A DNA stretch of 64,000 bases from Flavobacterium nitrogenifigens (GTDB taxonomy: Bacteria > Bacteroidota > Bacteroidia > Flavobacteriales > Flavobacteriaceae). Under the pieces are notes generated by a model that was not told the origin of the DNA, made no database searches, and saw nothing but the letters and a program-made list of their open reading frames with translations. This document shows positions 17,112 to 26,273 of this stretch, piece after piece (the stretch's first letter is position 1; the number at the start of each line of letters is the position of its first letter). The stretch lies in assembly GCF_003254565.1 (NCBI RefSeq), contig NZ_QJRI01000176.1, positions 124,001 through 188,000 of the forward strand, in the 5' to 3' direction. The translations under genes and the position numbers were made by a program.

Positions 17112-17975
17112 ATGATCACATACAATACCAAAGACTGGTTTACGTTTATTTTTCATTTTCATAAATCGGATACTGTTCGAAAACTGTTTACGATTATGAT
17201 TGCGATTGGAATCTATGCAACCATAGTATGTTATCTCGAACTTCAATATTTTAAAGTAACCAAAAACGATTACATCCATAACATTCCAATGATGCACGGA
17301 ATGCTTGGATTCGTTATTTCGCTTTTGCTTGTTTTTAGAACCAATACGGCTTATGATAGATGGTGGGAAGGCCGAAAACTTTGGGGCGGACTTGTAAATA
17401 ACAGCCGTAATCTTGCTATAAAACTTTCTGCTATTTTAAAAGATGAAAATGATAGAAAATTTTTTAGAAAATACATTCCCATGTATGCTGATATTCTGAA
17501 TATCCATTTAAAAGACGAAGAAACCAGCAAACAGCTTTTTGAAGATGTTGATTTGGAAATTGATCATCATAAACACAAACCAAATCAGTTGAAAAGAATA
17601 ATGTATCATAAAATCAATGATTTGTATGATGCAGGAAAAATTACTGGTGACCAGCTTATTACCCTAAATGACGAACTAGTTGCCTTTACAGATATATGTG
17701 GGGCATGCGAGCGTATCAAAAATACGCCTATTCCCTACTCTTACAGCGCTTTTATAAAGAAATTTATCTTCTTTTACACGATGACGCTTCCTTTTGGATA
17801 TTCTGTAAGTTTAGGTTATCTGGTAGCTCCTGTAGTGGTCTTCATATTTTATGTGTTGGCTAGCTTAGAGCTAATTGCTGAAGAAATCGAAGATCCGTTT
17901 GGAAATGACGAAAATGATCTTCCAACAAGAAAAATAGCTGAAAATATTAAAAAACATGTGGAAGAACTGATTTAA
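17112..17975 (+). CDS. bestrophin family ion channel
   Basis: About 287 residues from the chosen ATG. The frame is open upstream to 17028, but the conserved sequence begins MITYNTKDWFTFIFHFHKSDTVRKL and a -7 box lies just before it. Two N-terminal hydrophobic helices are followed by the signature FRTNTAYDRWWEGRKLWGGLVNNSRNLA, and a second membrane pair near 220-260 includes MTLPFGYSVSLGYLVAPVVVF. The C-terminal EEIEDPFGNDENDLP is diagnostic of bestrophins. Bacterial members form pentameric channels in the inner membrane, either cation- or anion-conducting. It is monocistronic; the gene after it is an AraC regulator on the same strand. Confidence 0.88.
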   Translation: MITYNTKDWFTFIFHFHKSDTVRKLFTIMIAIGIYATIVCYLELQYFKVTKNDYIHNIPMMHGMLGFVISLLLVFRTNTAYDRWWEGRKLWGGLVNNSRNLAIKLSAILKDENDRKFFRKYIPMYADILNIHLKDEETSKQLFEDVDLEIDHHKHKPNQLKRIMYHKINDLYDAGKITGDQLITLNDELVAFTDICGACERIKNTPIPYSYSAFIKKFIFFYTMTLPFGYSVSLGYLVAPVVVFIFYVLASLELIAEEIEDPFGNDENDLPTRKIAENIKKHVEELI

Positions 17976-18046
17976 CAAAACGTTAAATCTGCCGTTTATA
18001 TTTTTATTTTCATTAAATTTAGAGTCTTCACCAAAAAATAAATTTA

Positions 18047-18970
18047 ATGAACAATCAACGATTTTTAGTTAATCCGCTTCAATTATCGCAAGAGAAATCA
18101 TTAAAAACTCTTGTAGAAAACAGAACCATATACAATCTTAATAATTGCGAATTAAATCTATTTGAAACCTACGAATCGACTCATAAAGTTCCTTTGAAAT
18201 TTAATGATTTGGTGGTCACCAGTATGCTGAGGGGCAAGAAAATCATGCATCTTTTTGATGATCCTGAATTTGTTTATCTTCCAGGTGAAACAGTTATTGT
18301 TCCGTCAAATGTAGAAATGAAAATTGATTTTCCTGAAGCTTCAAAAAGCAATCCTACACAGTGCTTAGCATTGGCAATTGATCAAGATAAGATTGCTGAA
18401 ATATTAAACTTCTTAAATGAGCAGTACCCTAAAGAAGGAAGCAATATGTATTGGCAGTTAAACTATCAGAATTATTTCTTTTACAACAACATTGAAATGG
18501 CTGCCACTATCAACAAACTCATAAAGGAATGCATGAGCACGTCGATTACTAAAGATATTTTTGCCGATTTGACATTGAAAGAATTGCTAATTAGAATTAT
18601 TCAGACACAAACCGTAAAATCTATTGACGAAGGAAGATATCTAGATGCCAATAATCCCATAAAAGAAGTTACAGAATACATCAAACAAAATCTGAAAGAA
18701 GATATAAGCTTAAAATCATTGAGCGAAAAAGCTTGCATGAGCACTACTTCTTTCTATCGCTTCTTTAAGCGTGAACTTGGAATGAGTCCGATTGAATATA
18801 TTTTGAATGAGAAAATAAAATGCGCCAAAAATCTTCTGAAAAATCCAACATTGCAAATCAACGAAGTTTGTTATTTGGCTGGCTTTGAAGATGCCAATTA
18901 CTTTATCCGATTATTTAAAAAACATGAAGGGATCACGCCAAAACAGTATCAGTTACTTTATGTAAATTAG
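18047..18970 (+). CDS. AraC family transcriptional regulator, likely of the alcohol/aldehyde dehydrogenase genes
   Basis: 307 residues. The N-terminal 190 residues form a cupin-like effector domain (FNDLVVTSMLRGKKIMHLFDDPEFVYLPGETVIVPS). The C-terminal 100 residues hold the double helix-turn-helix: ISLKSLSEKACMSTTSFYRFFKRELGMSPIEYI and then INEVCYLAGFEDANYFIRLFKKHEGITPKQY. It is convergent with the DUF779/adhP/aldehyde dehydrogenase cluster. AraC regulators of this kind often sit by exaC-like aldehyde dehydrogenases and DUF779 genes, so it probably controls them. That link is inferred from position. Confidence 0.88.
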   Translation: MNNQRFLVNPLQLSQEKSLKTLVENRTIYNLNNCELNLFETYESTHKVPLKFNDLVVTSMLRGKKIMHLFDDPEFVYLPGETVIVPSNVEMKIDFPEASKSNPTQCLALAIDQDKIAEILNFLNEQYPKEGSNMYWQLNYQNYFFYNNIEMAATINKLIKECMSTSITKDIFADLTLKELLIRIIQTQTVKSIDEGRYLDANNPIKEVTEYIKQNLKEDISLKSLSEKACMSTTSFYRFFKRELGMSPIEYILNEKIKCAKNLLKNPTLQINEVCYLAGFEDANYFIRLFKKHEGITPKQYQLLYVN

Positions 18971-18982
18971 GTTTAAAGAGGC

Positions 18983-19046
18983 AAAGGTACATAGGTTCAA
19001 AGTTTTGAAAGCCTTTGTCACTTTGTAACTCTGAACCTTTGTTCCT
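18983..19046. terminator. imperfect inverted repeat between convergent genes
   Basis: AGGTTCAAAGTT (18993-19004) pairs with AACTCTGAACCT (19028-19039) with one mismatch, and the surrounding CAAAGG/CCTTTG words extend the pairing. It sits exactly between the stops of the AraC gene and the DUF779 gene and probably terminates both. Confidence 0.5.
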
Positions 19047-19417
19047 TAATAAAAAGTTACTGATTCTAAATTTAGCTCTTCTTCTGGTGTGAAAATGCGG
19101 TATTCGATTTGAAAAGTCTTTTTTAGCGGAGTTTCTAATGAAAAACCTCCTACACCAAATGCGTCAATTACTGTCAAAGTAAAATGAGCATGTTTCCAGT
19201 ATTCAAATAAATCTTTATCGACCCAAAATTCGGTATCTTCAACAGTTCCAATGCAAACATCCCCAGTTCGCTGATAATAACCGCCTTTTTCAAAACATTG
19301 CGGTTGAGTGCCCTCACAGCATCCGCCTGCTTGATAAAACATTAGGTCGCCGTGTTTTTCTTTTAAAACTTTAATCAGTTCAATGGCTTTTTCTGTGGCA
19401 TCAATTCGTTTAATCAT
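19046..19417 (-). CDS. DUF779 domain-containing protein (aldehyde dehydrogenase-associated)
   Basis: About 123 residues from MIKRIDATEKAIELI; an upstream in-frame ATG at 19450 adds 11 unconserved hydrophobic residues. The family pattern is clear: LMFYQAGGCCEGTQPQCFEKGGYY, then DVCIGTVEDTEFWVD and a C-terminal SLETPLKKTFQIEYRIFTPEEE. DUF779 genes are found beside acetaldehyde-type aldehyde dehydrogenases. The function is unknown, though the conserved cysteines suggest metal or redox involvement. It lies downstream of adhP on the same strand, 68 bp away, so it should be co-transcribed. Confidence 0.88.
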   Translation of the reverse strand: MIKRIDATEKAIELIKVLKEKHGDLMFYQAGGCCEGTQPQCFEKGGYYQRTGDVCIGTVEDTEFWVDKDLFEYWKHAHFTLTVIDAFGVGGFSLETPLKKTFQIEYRIFTPEEELNLESVTFY

Positions 19418-19484
19418 CCCTTTCAAAATTAAAAAAAGCAGCAAATTCAATTAAGAATTTACTGCTTCAACATAAACCAACTAT

Positions 19485-20519
19485 TTATGATTGCGCTATA
19501 TCAAGCACAACTCTACCTTCAATTTCACCTTTTTTCATCTTGTCAAAAACATTGTTGATGTCTTCTAGCTTTGTAGGTGTTACTGTAGCTTTGACTTTTC
19601 CGTCAACGGCAAATTCAATTGCTTCTTTCATATCTTTTCGAGTTCCAACAATAGAACCTCTAATGGTGATTCTATTTAAAACAGTATCGAAAATAGACAA
19701 ATCAAAATTGCCTGGAGGAAGTCCGTTTAATGCCATTGTACCTTTTCTTCTCAACGTTTCAAGCCCTTGCTTGAAAGCAATTGGAGAAACTGCGGTAACC
19801 AACGCCCCATGCATTCCACCGACTTCTTTCTTTAAGAATTCTCCAGGATTTTGATTTTTTGCATTCACCACCAAATCGGCGCCTATTTTTTTTGCCAGTT
19901 CCAATTTATCATCTCCAATATCAATTGCGGCCACATTCATTCCCATAGCTTTTGCATATTGCACAGCAACGTGCCCTAAACCTCCAATTCCAGAAATTGC
20001 TACCCATTCGCCAGGTTTTACCTCAGTTTCTTTTAACCCTTTATAAACTGTAACGCCAGCACATAAAATCGGAGCCATTTCGATAAAATTCACATTAGAA
20101 GGCAAAATACCAACATATCTGGCATCTGCTATTACATATTCTGCAAATCCGCCATCTACGCTGTAACCACCATTCTGCTGGCTTTCGCATAAGGTTTCCC
20201 ATCCTGTAATGCAGTGATCACAGCCACCGCAAGCGCTATACAGCCATGGTACGCCAACAGCATCTCCCTCTTTTACGTTTTTTACATCTTGCCCAACTGC
20301 CACAACATAGCCAACAGCTTCATGTCCAGGGATTAAAGGCATTTTAGGTTTAACCGGCCAATCGCCTTCTACAGCATGTAAATCGGTGTGGCACACTCCG
20401 CTTGCAATTACTTTTACAAGAATTTCATTTCTACCTGGGCGTTTTACTTCGACTTCTTCAATTTGCAGAAGAGAACCAAATTCTCTAACGACCGCAGCTT
20501 TCATTGTTTTTGGAAGCAT
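19485..20519 (-). CDS. adhP: zinc-dependent alcohol dehydrogenase AdhP-like
   Basis: 344 residues, full length for a medium-chain zinc alcohol dehydrogenase. The catalytic zinc ligands are visible as GVCHTD (Cys43), GHE (His66) and CAGVT (Cys153). The structural zinc site is [15 protein letters not shown] (Cys97, 100, 103, 111). The Rossmann motif is [17 protein letters not shown]. The enzyme interconverts primary alcohols and aldehydes with NAD(H) in the cytoplasm. It sits between an aldehyde dehydrogenase (upstream) and a DUF779 gene (downstream) on the same strand, giving a compact alcohol-to-acid oxidation pathway. Confidence 0.93.
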   Translation of the reverse strand: MLPKTMKAAVVREFGSLLQIEEVEVKRPGRNEILVKVIASGVCHTDLHAVEGDWPVKPKMPLIPGHEAVGYVVAVGQDVKNVKEGDAVGVPWLYSACGGCDHCITGWETLCESQQNGGYSVDGGFAEYVIADARYVGILPSNVNFIEMAPILCAGVTVYKGLKETEVKPGEWVAISGIGGLGHVAVQYAKAMGMNVAAIDIGDDKLELAKKIGADLVVNAKNQNPGEFLKKEVGGMHGALVTAVSPIAFKQGLETLRRKGTMALNGLPPGNFDLSIFDTVLNRITIRGSIVGTRKDMKEAIEFAVDGKVKATVTPTKLEDINNVFDKMKKGEIEGRVVLDIAQS

Positions 20520-20536
20520 AATTCTATTATTTTTAA

Positions 20537-20569
20537 GAGAATAGAAAGCCCAATAGGTTTTCTATTCTC
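20537..20569 (-). terminator. hairpin between aldehyde dehydrogenase and adhP
   Basis: An 11-bp stem (GAGAATAGAAA / TTTCTATTCTC) with an 11-nt loop in the 65-bp gap. It lacks a clear U tract on the minus strand, so it may attenuate or process the shared transcript rather than fully end it. Confidence 0.45.
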
Positions 20570-20584
20570 AAGTTTATATTCTCT

Positions 20585-22090
20585 TTAAAAGAATCCTAAT
20601 TTCTTTTTATCGTAAGAAATCAGCATGTTTTTGGTTTGGCGATACTGGCTCAGCATCATTTTATGGTTTTCACGACCAATTCCAGATTGTTTGTAGCCTC
20701 CAAACGGAGCACCAGCAGGATAAGAATGATATTGATTAATCCAAACACGACCTGACTGAATAGCTCTAGGAACCTGATAAATTTCGTGTGCATCACGCGT
20801 CCAAACACCTGCACCTAATCCGTACATGGTATCATTGGCAATTTCGATAGCTTCTTCAGTAGTTTTGAAAGTGGTAACCGCTAAAACAGGCCCGAAAATC
20901 TCTTCTTGGAAAATTCTCATTTTGTTGTGACCTTTAAACAGCGTTGGTTTAATATAATAACCGCCTTCTAAATCTCCGCCCAATTTATTTTCATCACCTC
21001 CTGTCAGCAATTCTGCACCTTCTTCTTTTCCTAGTTTGATATAGGACATGATTTTTTCTTTCTGAACAATCGAAGTCTGAGCGCCAATCATAGTTGATTT
21101 ATCTAACGGATTTCCAGCAATAATTGCTTCAGTTCTTTCGATTACTTTTTTGATAAACTTGTCGTAAATATCTTCGTGAATTAATAATCTAGAAGGACAA
21201 GTACAGATTTCGCCTTGATTTAAAGCAAATAATACCGCACCTTCTACAGCTTTGTCAAAAAAATCATCGTCATGATCTGCTACAGAAGGGAAGAAAATAT
21301 TTGGAGATTTACCCCCCAATTCTAATGTTACCGGAATAATATTTTCTGTTGCATACTGCATTACTAAACGTCCTGTAGTGGTAGATCCCGTAAATGCAGC
21401 TTTTGCTACTTTTTTATTAGTTACTAACGGACGTCCTAATTCAGCACCAAATCCGTTTACAATATTCAGAACTCCAGGAGGAAGAATATCACCAATTAAT
21501 TCCATTAAAACCATTATAGAAACTGGCGTGCTTTCTGCTGGTTTCAAGACAATTGCATTTCCTGCCGCAAGAGCTGGAGCAATTTTCCAGACTGCCATTA
21601 AAATTGGGAAATTCCACGGAATAATCTGAGCCACAACACCAAGAGGTTCGCTCAAAGCGATTGAAACCGTTTGCGAATCCAGTTCAGAAATTGCACTTTC
21701 TTCTGCACGAATTACACCAGCAAAATATCTAAAGTGATCAATAGCTAACGGAATATCTGCCGCAAGTGTTTCGCGGATTGGTTTTCCGTTGTCTACCGTT
21801 TCAACTGCTGCAATATATTCTAAATTGTCTTCAATTTTTTGTGCAATCTTATTTAATAAAATACTCCTTTCAGTTACAGAAGTTTTTCCCCAAGTTTTAA
21901 ATGCTTCATAAGCAGTATCAACAGCCAATTCTAAGTCTTCTTTACCAGAATGCGCTGCTTTTGTAAATACTTTTCCATCAATAGGAGAAACTACATCAAA
22001 GTATTCTCCTGTAATTGGCGCTACAAATTTTCCACCAATATAGTTATCGTATTTTGCCTTAAATTCAGGTCTTTTTACTGCGGTACTCAT
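20585..22090 (-). CDS. aldehyde dehydrogenase (ExaC/AldB-like)
   Basis: 501 residues, full length. The cofactor and catalytic residues are all in place: IPWNFP with Asn160, TLELGGKSP with Glu257 as general base, the GSTTTGR turn, and the nucleophile in [11 protein letters not shown] (Cys296, with an extra Cys at 298). The C-terminal [14 protein letters not shown] is the usual ending motif. It oxidises aldehydes such as acetaldehyde to acids with NAD(P)+. It is the first gene of the ALDH-adhP-DUF779 series and faces pheT on the other strand. Confidence 0.93.
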   Translation of the reverse strand: MSTAVKRPEFKAKYDNYIGGKFVAPITGEYFDVVSPIDGKVFTKAAHSGKEDLELAVDTAYEAFKTWGKTSVTERSILLNKIAQKIEDNLEYIAAVETVDNGKPIRETLAADIPLAIDHFRYFAGVIRAEESAISELDSQTVSIALSEPLGVVAQIIPWNFPILMAVWKIAPALAAGNAIVLKPAESTPVSIMVLMELIGDILPPGVLNIVNGFGAELGRPLVTNKKVAKAAFTGSTTTGRLVMQYATENIIPVTLELGGKSPNIFFPSVADHDDDFFDKAVEGAVLFALNQGEICTCPSRLLIHEDIYDKFIKKVIERTEAIIAGNPLDKSTMIGAQTSIVQKEKIMSYIKLGKEEGAELLTGGDENKLGGDLEGGYYIKPTLFKGHNKMRIFQEEIFGPVLAVTTFKTTEEAIEIANDTMYGLGAGVWTRDAHEIYQVPRAIQSGRVWINQYHSYPAGAPFGGYKQSGIGRENHKMMLSQYRQTKNMLISYDKKKLGFF

Positions 22091-22326
22091 AATATTCTTT
22101 TTTTGAATTACTCCAAATTTAGTTTCATAAAAAGAAAAAGAATAGCATTATTCATTCATCTTGTAGCACAAAAATTACACATTCAGATTTTTTAATCTTT
22201 TATACTAATCATTTAGCAAAATATTAATCCATAAATTGCTAAATAATTAGTTAGCAGCATTTTTCGGTCAATTAAAAACAACTAGAAAAAACTACTCAAT
22301 TTTTTCCTACTCCAACGCGCAATCCT

Positions 22327-22334
22327 TATATTTG
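22327..22334 (+). promoter_or_regulatory. putative -7 box of pheT
   Basis: TATATTTG matches TAnnTTTG exactly, 30 bp before the pheT start codon. The -33 region is T-rich without a clear TTG. Confidence 0.5.
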
Positions 22335-22364
22335 TAACCTCATACAAAGAATTAAAGAACTACA

Positions 22365-24785
22365 ATGAAAATATCTTACAACTGGTTAAAACAATTTATT
22401 AAAACAGATTGGACATCTGAGCAGACTTCTGAATTACTAACAGATTTAGGTTTAGAAGTTGAAGTTGTCGAAAAATACGAGTCTATTAAAGGAGGTTTGG
22501 CAGGCGTTGTTGTTGGACACGTTCTAACTTGCGAAAAACACCCTGATGCTGATAGATTGAAAGTTACTACAGTTAATATTGGTTTAGAAGCTCCCGTACA
22601 AATTGTGTGTGGCGCTGCAAACGTGGCTGCAGGACAAAAAGTGCCAGTTGCTACTATTGGAACCGTTTTATACGATAAAGATGGTGCAGAATTTACCATT
22701 AAAAAAGGAAAAATCCGTGGACAGGAAAGCCACGGAATGATCTGTGCTGAAGATGAATTAGGTTTAGGAACTAGCCATGACGGAATTATGGTTTTGGCTG
22801 AAGATTTGGTTCCTGGAACTCCTGCTTCTGAAGTTTTCCAAATTGCAAATGATGAAGTTTTCGAAATAGGATTGACGCCTAACCGTGCCGATGCGATGAG
22901 CCATTTTGGAACTGCGCGTGATTTGAGAGCGGGAATGCTGCAACGTGGTGTAAACGTAGAATTGATTACACCTTCTGTAAGCAATTTTAGAGTTGACATG
23001 CGTACGCTGAAAATTGACGTAAATGTTGAGGATAATCATTTAGCTCCGAGATATTGCGGTGTAACTATTTCTGGAATTTCTGTACATGAATCTCCAAGCT
23101 GGCTACAAGACCGTTTAAAAGCTATTGGATTAACTCCAAAAAATAATATTGTTGACGTTACGAATTATGTTCTTCATGAATTAGGACAGCCTTTACACGC
23201 TTTTGACGCTGCCAAAATCAATGGAAAAATAATTGTAAAAACAGTTGCTGAAGGAACTAAGTTTGTTACTCTTGACGATGTTGAAAGAACGCTTCATAAA
23301 GAAGATTTAATGATTTGTGACGAAAAAGGTCCATTATGTATTGCTGGAGTTTTCGGAGGTAAAAAATCTGGAGTTACTGAAGGCACAACATCTATTTTCT
23401 TAGAAAGTGCTTATTTTGACCCTGTAAGCATTCGTAAAACGGCAAAAAGACATCAATTAAGTACTGACGCTTCTTTTAGATTTGAAAGAGGAATTGACCC
23501 AACTATTACAGAATATGCTTTAAAACGTGCAGCGCTTCTAATTCAAGAAGTTGCTGGCGGAAAAATCACTTCTGATGTTGTCGAAGTATATCCTAAAAAA
23601 GTGGAAGATTTCTCTGTTTTATTGAATTTCAGCCATGTTTCTAAAATCATCGGGCAGGAAATTCCAAAAGATACCATCAAAAAAATCTTGGTTTCTTTAG
23701 ATATTAAAGTAAACAGTGTTTCTGATACTGGTTTAGGTTTAACAATTCCTGCATATCGTGTAGATGTTCAACGTGAAATTGATGTAATCGAGGAAATCTT
23801 GAGAGTTTACGGATACAACAATATTAACTTCTCTAAAAAATTTAATGCTACTGTAGCCAATTCGCCAAGAACAGAAGATTATAAGGTACAGAATGTAATT
23901 GCTTCTCAATTGAATTCTCAAGGCTTTCACGAAATGATGGCTAATTCATTGACAACTGCAGCTTACGCGAAATTATCTGCTTCATTAAAAGAAGAACACA
24001 ATGTTTCCATGCTGAATCCGTTGAGTAGCGACTTAGCGACACTTCGCCAGTCTTTATTGTTTTCTGGTTTAGAAGCAGTTTCATACAACATTAATAGAAA
24101 AAATTCGGATTTGAAATTATTTGAATTCGGAAAAACCTATCATAAGTATTTAAACGGATACGAAGAGCACAAACACCTTTCTTTACTGGTTTCTGGAAAC
24201 AGAAACAAAGAAAGCTGGACAAGTCCACAGAAAACAACAGATTTCTTCTTGTTGAAAGGATATGTAAAGGCGATTTTATCTCGTTTAGGAATTGAAAAAA
24301 TTTCAAACGCACCTGTTCAATCAGATATTTATTCTGAGGGAACTGCAATTACTTACAATAATGATATTTTGGTTGAAATGGGTGTTATTAAAAAACCTAT
24401 TTTAAAACATTTCGGTATTAAACAAGATGTTTATTATGCAGATTTTAATTGGGATTTGGTTCTAAAAATCATTACAGGAAAAATTAAGTATACTGAAATT
24501 CCTAAATATCCAGAAGTACGTAGAGATTTAGCCTTATTGATTGACGAAAGCACAACTTATGAAAGCATTTTCAATCTAGCTAAACAGACAGAGAAAACGC
24601 TTTTAAAAGACGTTAATTTATTCGATGTTTATCAAGGCGACAAATTACCGAAAGGAAAAAAATCGTATGCTTTGAGTTTTACAATTCAAGACAATACGAA
24701 AACTTTAACTGACGCTCAAATCGACAAAATCATGTCTAAATTGCAACAGACATTTGAAACTGAGCTTGGAGCAAGTTTAAGATAG
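22365..24785 (+). CDS. pheT: phenylalanine--tRNA ligase beta subunit
   Basis: 806 residues, normal for bacterial PheT. The N-terminal start MKISYNWLKQFI is characteristic. An EMAP-type tRNA-binding domain follows (about 40-150, with VVGHVLTCEKHPDADRLKVTTVNIG). Then come the B3/B4 editing region (DRLKAIGLTPKNNIVDVTNYVLHELGQPLHAFD), the B5 domain (VRKTAKRHQLSTDASFRFERGID nearby) and a C-terminal ferredoxin-fold anticodon-binding domain (YPEVRRDLALLID). It works with PheS to charge tRNA-Phe and hydrolyse mischarged Tyr. pheS is not in the window. The gene is monocistronic and ends at a strong terminator. Confidence 0.97.
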   Translation: MKISYNWLKQFIKTDWTSEQTSELLTDLGLEVEVVEKYESIKGGLAGVVVGHVLTCEKHPDADRLKVTTVNIGLEAPVQIVCGAANVAAGQKVPVATIGTVLYDKDGAEFTIKKGKIRGQESHGMICAEDELGLGTSHDGIMVLAEDLVPGTPASEVFQIANDEVFEIGLTPNRADAMSHFGTARDLRAGMLQRGVNVELITPSVSNFRVDMRTLKIDVNVEDNHLAPRYCGVTISGISVHESPSWLQDRLKAIGLTPKNNIVDVTNYVLHELGQPLHAFDAAKINGKIIVKTVAEGTKFVTLDDVERTLHKEDLMICDEKGPLCIAGVFGGKKSGVTEGTTSIFLESAYFDPVSIRKTAKRHQLSTDASFRFERGIDPTITEYALKRAALLIQEVAGGKITSDVVEVYPKKVEDFSVLLNFSHVSKIIGQEIPKDTIKKILVSLDIKVNSVSDTGLGLTIPAYRVDVQREIDVIEEILRVYGYNNINFSKKFNATVANSPRTEDYKVQNVIASQLNSQGFHEMMANSLTTAAYAKLSASLKEEHNVSMLNPLSSDLATLRQSLLFSGLEAVSYNINRKNSDLKLFEFGKTYHKYLNGYEEHKHLSLLVSGNRNKESWTSPQKTTDFFLLKGYVKAILSRLGIEKISNAPVQSDIYSEGTAITYNNDILVEMGVIKKPILKHFGIKQDVYYADFNWDLVLKIITGKIKYTEIPKYPEVRRDLALLIDESTTYESIFNLAKQTEKTLLKDVNLFDVYQGDKLPKGKKSYALSFTIQDNTKTLTDAQIDKIMSKLQQTFETELGASLR

Positions 24786-24808
24786 ATTCTTTCAAATTCT
24801 AAAATATA

Positions 24809-24847
24809 AAACCCGACAGGTCTAAGATTTGTCGGGTTTATTTTTTG
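24809..24847 (+). terminator. rho-independent terminator of pheT
   Basis: Stem AAACCCGACA / TGTCGGGTTT with an 11-nt loop, followed by ATTTTTTG, starting 24 bp after the pheT stop. Confidence 0.88.
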
Positions 24848-24994
24848 TTTCAGGTTTCAGGTTTCAAGTTTCAGGTTTCAAGTTGATATACTTTGAGCGT
24901 AGTTTTACCGCAAAGAGCGCTAAGATTTACGCAAAGATTCGCAAAGGTTTAATCTTAATAATTATCAATTTTTAATTATCAATTTTTAATTATT
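24846..24994. repeat. stacked low-complexity repeats after pheT
   Basis: Three kinds follow one another: TTTCAGG/TTTCAAG heptamers (about 24848-24883), an ACCGCAAAGAGCGCTAAG-like segment (24909-24945) and an ATTATCAATTTTTA tandem repeat (24959-24994). None is coding. They fill the convergent gap between pheT and the muramidase gene. Confidence 0.65.
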
Positions 24995-24999
24995 AATTC

Positions 25000-25821
25000 T
25001 TAAGCATATTTCTGATACGCTCTCATCAGCTTTTCATCGTATTTATTGGTTTTATAAGCTGGTCCGTTGTACTTTAAAGCAAACGAAACCCAATTCTTGC
25101 TTCGCAGCAATCCGATCAAATTATTCTTCTCAAGAAATCGTCCAAAAGCCTTGAGATGTTCTCCTTCATTCCTATTCATTTTATCTACAAACTCATCAAT
25201 ACTGCTATACCCTATAGAAACTGCATTAAAGCCCATAATTTGAAAAAGTCCCCAAGAAGCTGAACAATTTGCCGCATCGGCTATTTTTTTGTCTGAGCCA
25301 AGCTTTTTTGCCTTTTCTAAGCGTACATATTCGGCTGTTCCGCCAACGTAGTATTTCTTAGTATAATTTTCAAACAAAATATCCTGTGTATTTGCATTCA
25401 CATAACTCTTCGGATCGATGTTTCTTTTCTTCAGTTCATTCCAAAAAACATGTCCTTCAAATAAAATTTTTGGGCGTCCGTCAATTAAAAAACCTTTTCC
25501 GTTACTTTCAACTTCGTTAACCGCTTTTACAACTGCAAGTTCTAATTTAAACTGATTCGAAAAATTAATTAAATCCTGTTCAGATAGTAACTTGCTACTT
25601 GTCGACAAACCATTTTTGCTTTTTTCTAAAAGTGTCGACCAAGTTTTTAGCCCAACTACTCCATCAACCACAAGACTGTTTTTTAACTGAAAATCCTTGA
25701 TTGCTTTATCTGTTTCTTTTCCGAAATAATCGGAAACAATTACACTATATTTTAATTTTGCCAAAAGCTCATTTAAGTAATAAACTTCAGGAGATTTTGT
25801 ACCTGCTTTTATGGTTCTCAT
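25000..25821 (-). CDS. N-acetylmuramidase with N-terminal peptidoglycan-binding domain
   Basis: 273 residues. Residues 5-65 form a PG_binding_1 repeat (SPEVYYLNELLAKLKY...KAIKDFQLKNSLVVDGVVGLKTWSTL). Residues 85-270 match the N-acetylmuramidase (former DUF3380) domain: LAVVKAVNEVESNGKGFLIDGRPKILFEGHVFW, later CSASWGLFQIMGFNAVSIGYSS and LKYNGPAY. Glu103 or Glu105 is the likely catalytic acid. Such enzymes cleave the glycan strand and are common as phage endolysins and as bacterial cell-wall enzymes. No signal peptide is visible, which recalls endolysins or substrates of a special export system. It stands alone. Confidence 0.87.
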   Translation of the reverse strand: MRTIKAGTKSPEVYYLNELLAKLKYSVIVSDYFGKETDKAIKDFQLKNSLVVDGVVGLKTWSTLLEKSKNGLSTSSKLLSEQDLINFSNQFKLELAVVKAVNEVESNGKGFLIDGRPKILFEGHVFWNELKKRNIDPKSYVNANTQDILFENYTKKYYVGGTAEYVRLEKAKKLGSDKKIADAANCSASWGLFQIMGFNAVSIGYSSIDEFVDKMNRNEGEHLKAFGRFLEKNNLIGLLRSKNWVSFALKYNGPAYKTNKYDEKLMRAYQKYA

Positions 25822-26160
25822 TGTTTTTATTTTTGGTTTTACTTGATGCTTGAAGAAATCAAGGACATCGCTTTGTCAAAACAATTGACTTTGTAGAAAT
25901 CAGAGTATTATTGTTCGTAGTACTTTTTACAATAAAACTGAACAATATAAGGGTCGGGAATTTAGATATTGACTGCAAAACAATCTAACTAAACTTAGAA
26001 CTGATATTGGTTGGATTATAATCTCAAGAAAATACTCATTTAATAAACAACCTTTTAAAGGTCTGTTTTTTTATCTCAAAACCGGCGATGTAAAATTATA
26101 TTTTTATAAAATATTCTACAACAGTACTTTAACCCGATTTTTTAGATAATTTTACTAAAC

Positions 26161-26182
26161 AAAAAAGGGTATATTTCCCCTT
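26161..26182. promoter_or_regulatory. putative regulator site, copy 1 (shared with the injection-system promoter)
   Basis: A 22-bp near-palindrome: six A, then GGGTATATTTCCCC, then TT. It ends where the -33 TTG of the two-component operon begins. A copy with 20 of 22 identical bases lies at 60924-60945 upstream of the contractile injection genes, at nearly the same distance from the -7 box. The position is that of an activator site. The NarL-type regulator encoded in this operon is the obvious candidate; that link is inference. Confidence 0.6.
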
Positions 26183-26211
26183 GTCGAAATTTTCTGTTTC
26201 AAATAATTTTG
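26181..26211 (+). promoter_or_regulatory. promoter of the two-component operon
   Basis: TTG (26181-26183), 20 bp, then TAATTTTG (26204-26211), a good Bacteroidota promoter. The start codon is 63 bp further on. Confidence 0.6.
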
Positions 26212-26273
26212 TCCTGTAAACAAACTCAAAAAACTGTTAACTAAACATTTAAACCAATTAACAATAAAAAACT

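Larger units (their letters stand above)
25822..26273. other. 452-bp intergenic region between divergent muramidase and two-component operon
   Basis: No gene is seen. The left half shows nothing recognisable. The right half holds the regulatory near-palindrome (26161-26182) and promoter (26181-26211) of the two-component operon. Confidence 0.6.

Noticed and set aside
25000..25821. Prophage endolysin as part of a prophage
   Set aside because: No other phage genes are near; neighbours are pheT and a two-component operon. The phage-like sheath gene is 37 kb away.
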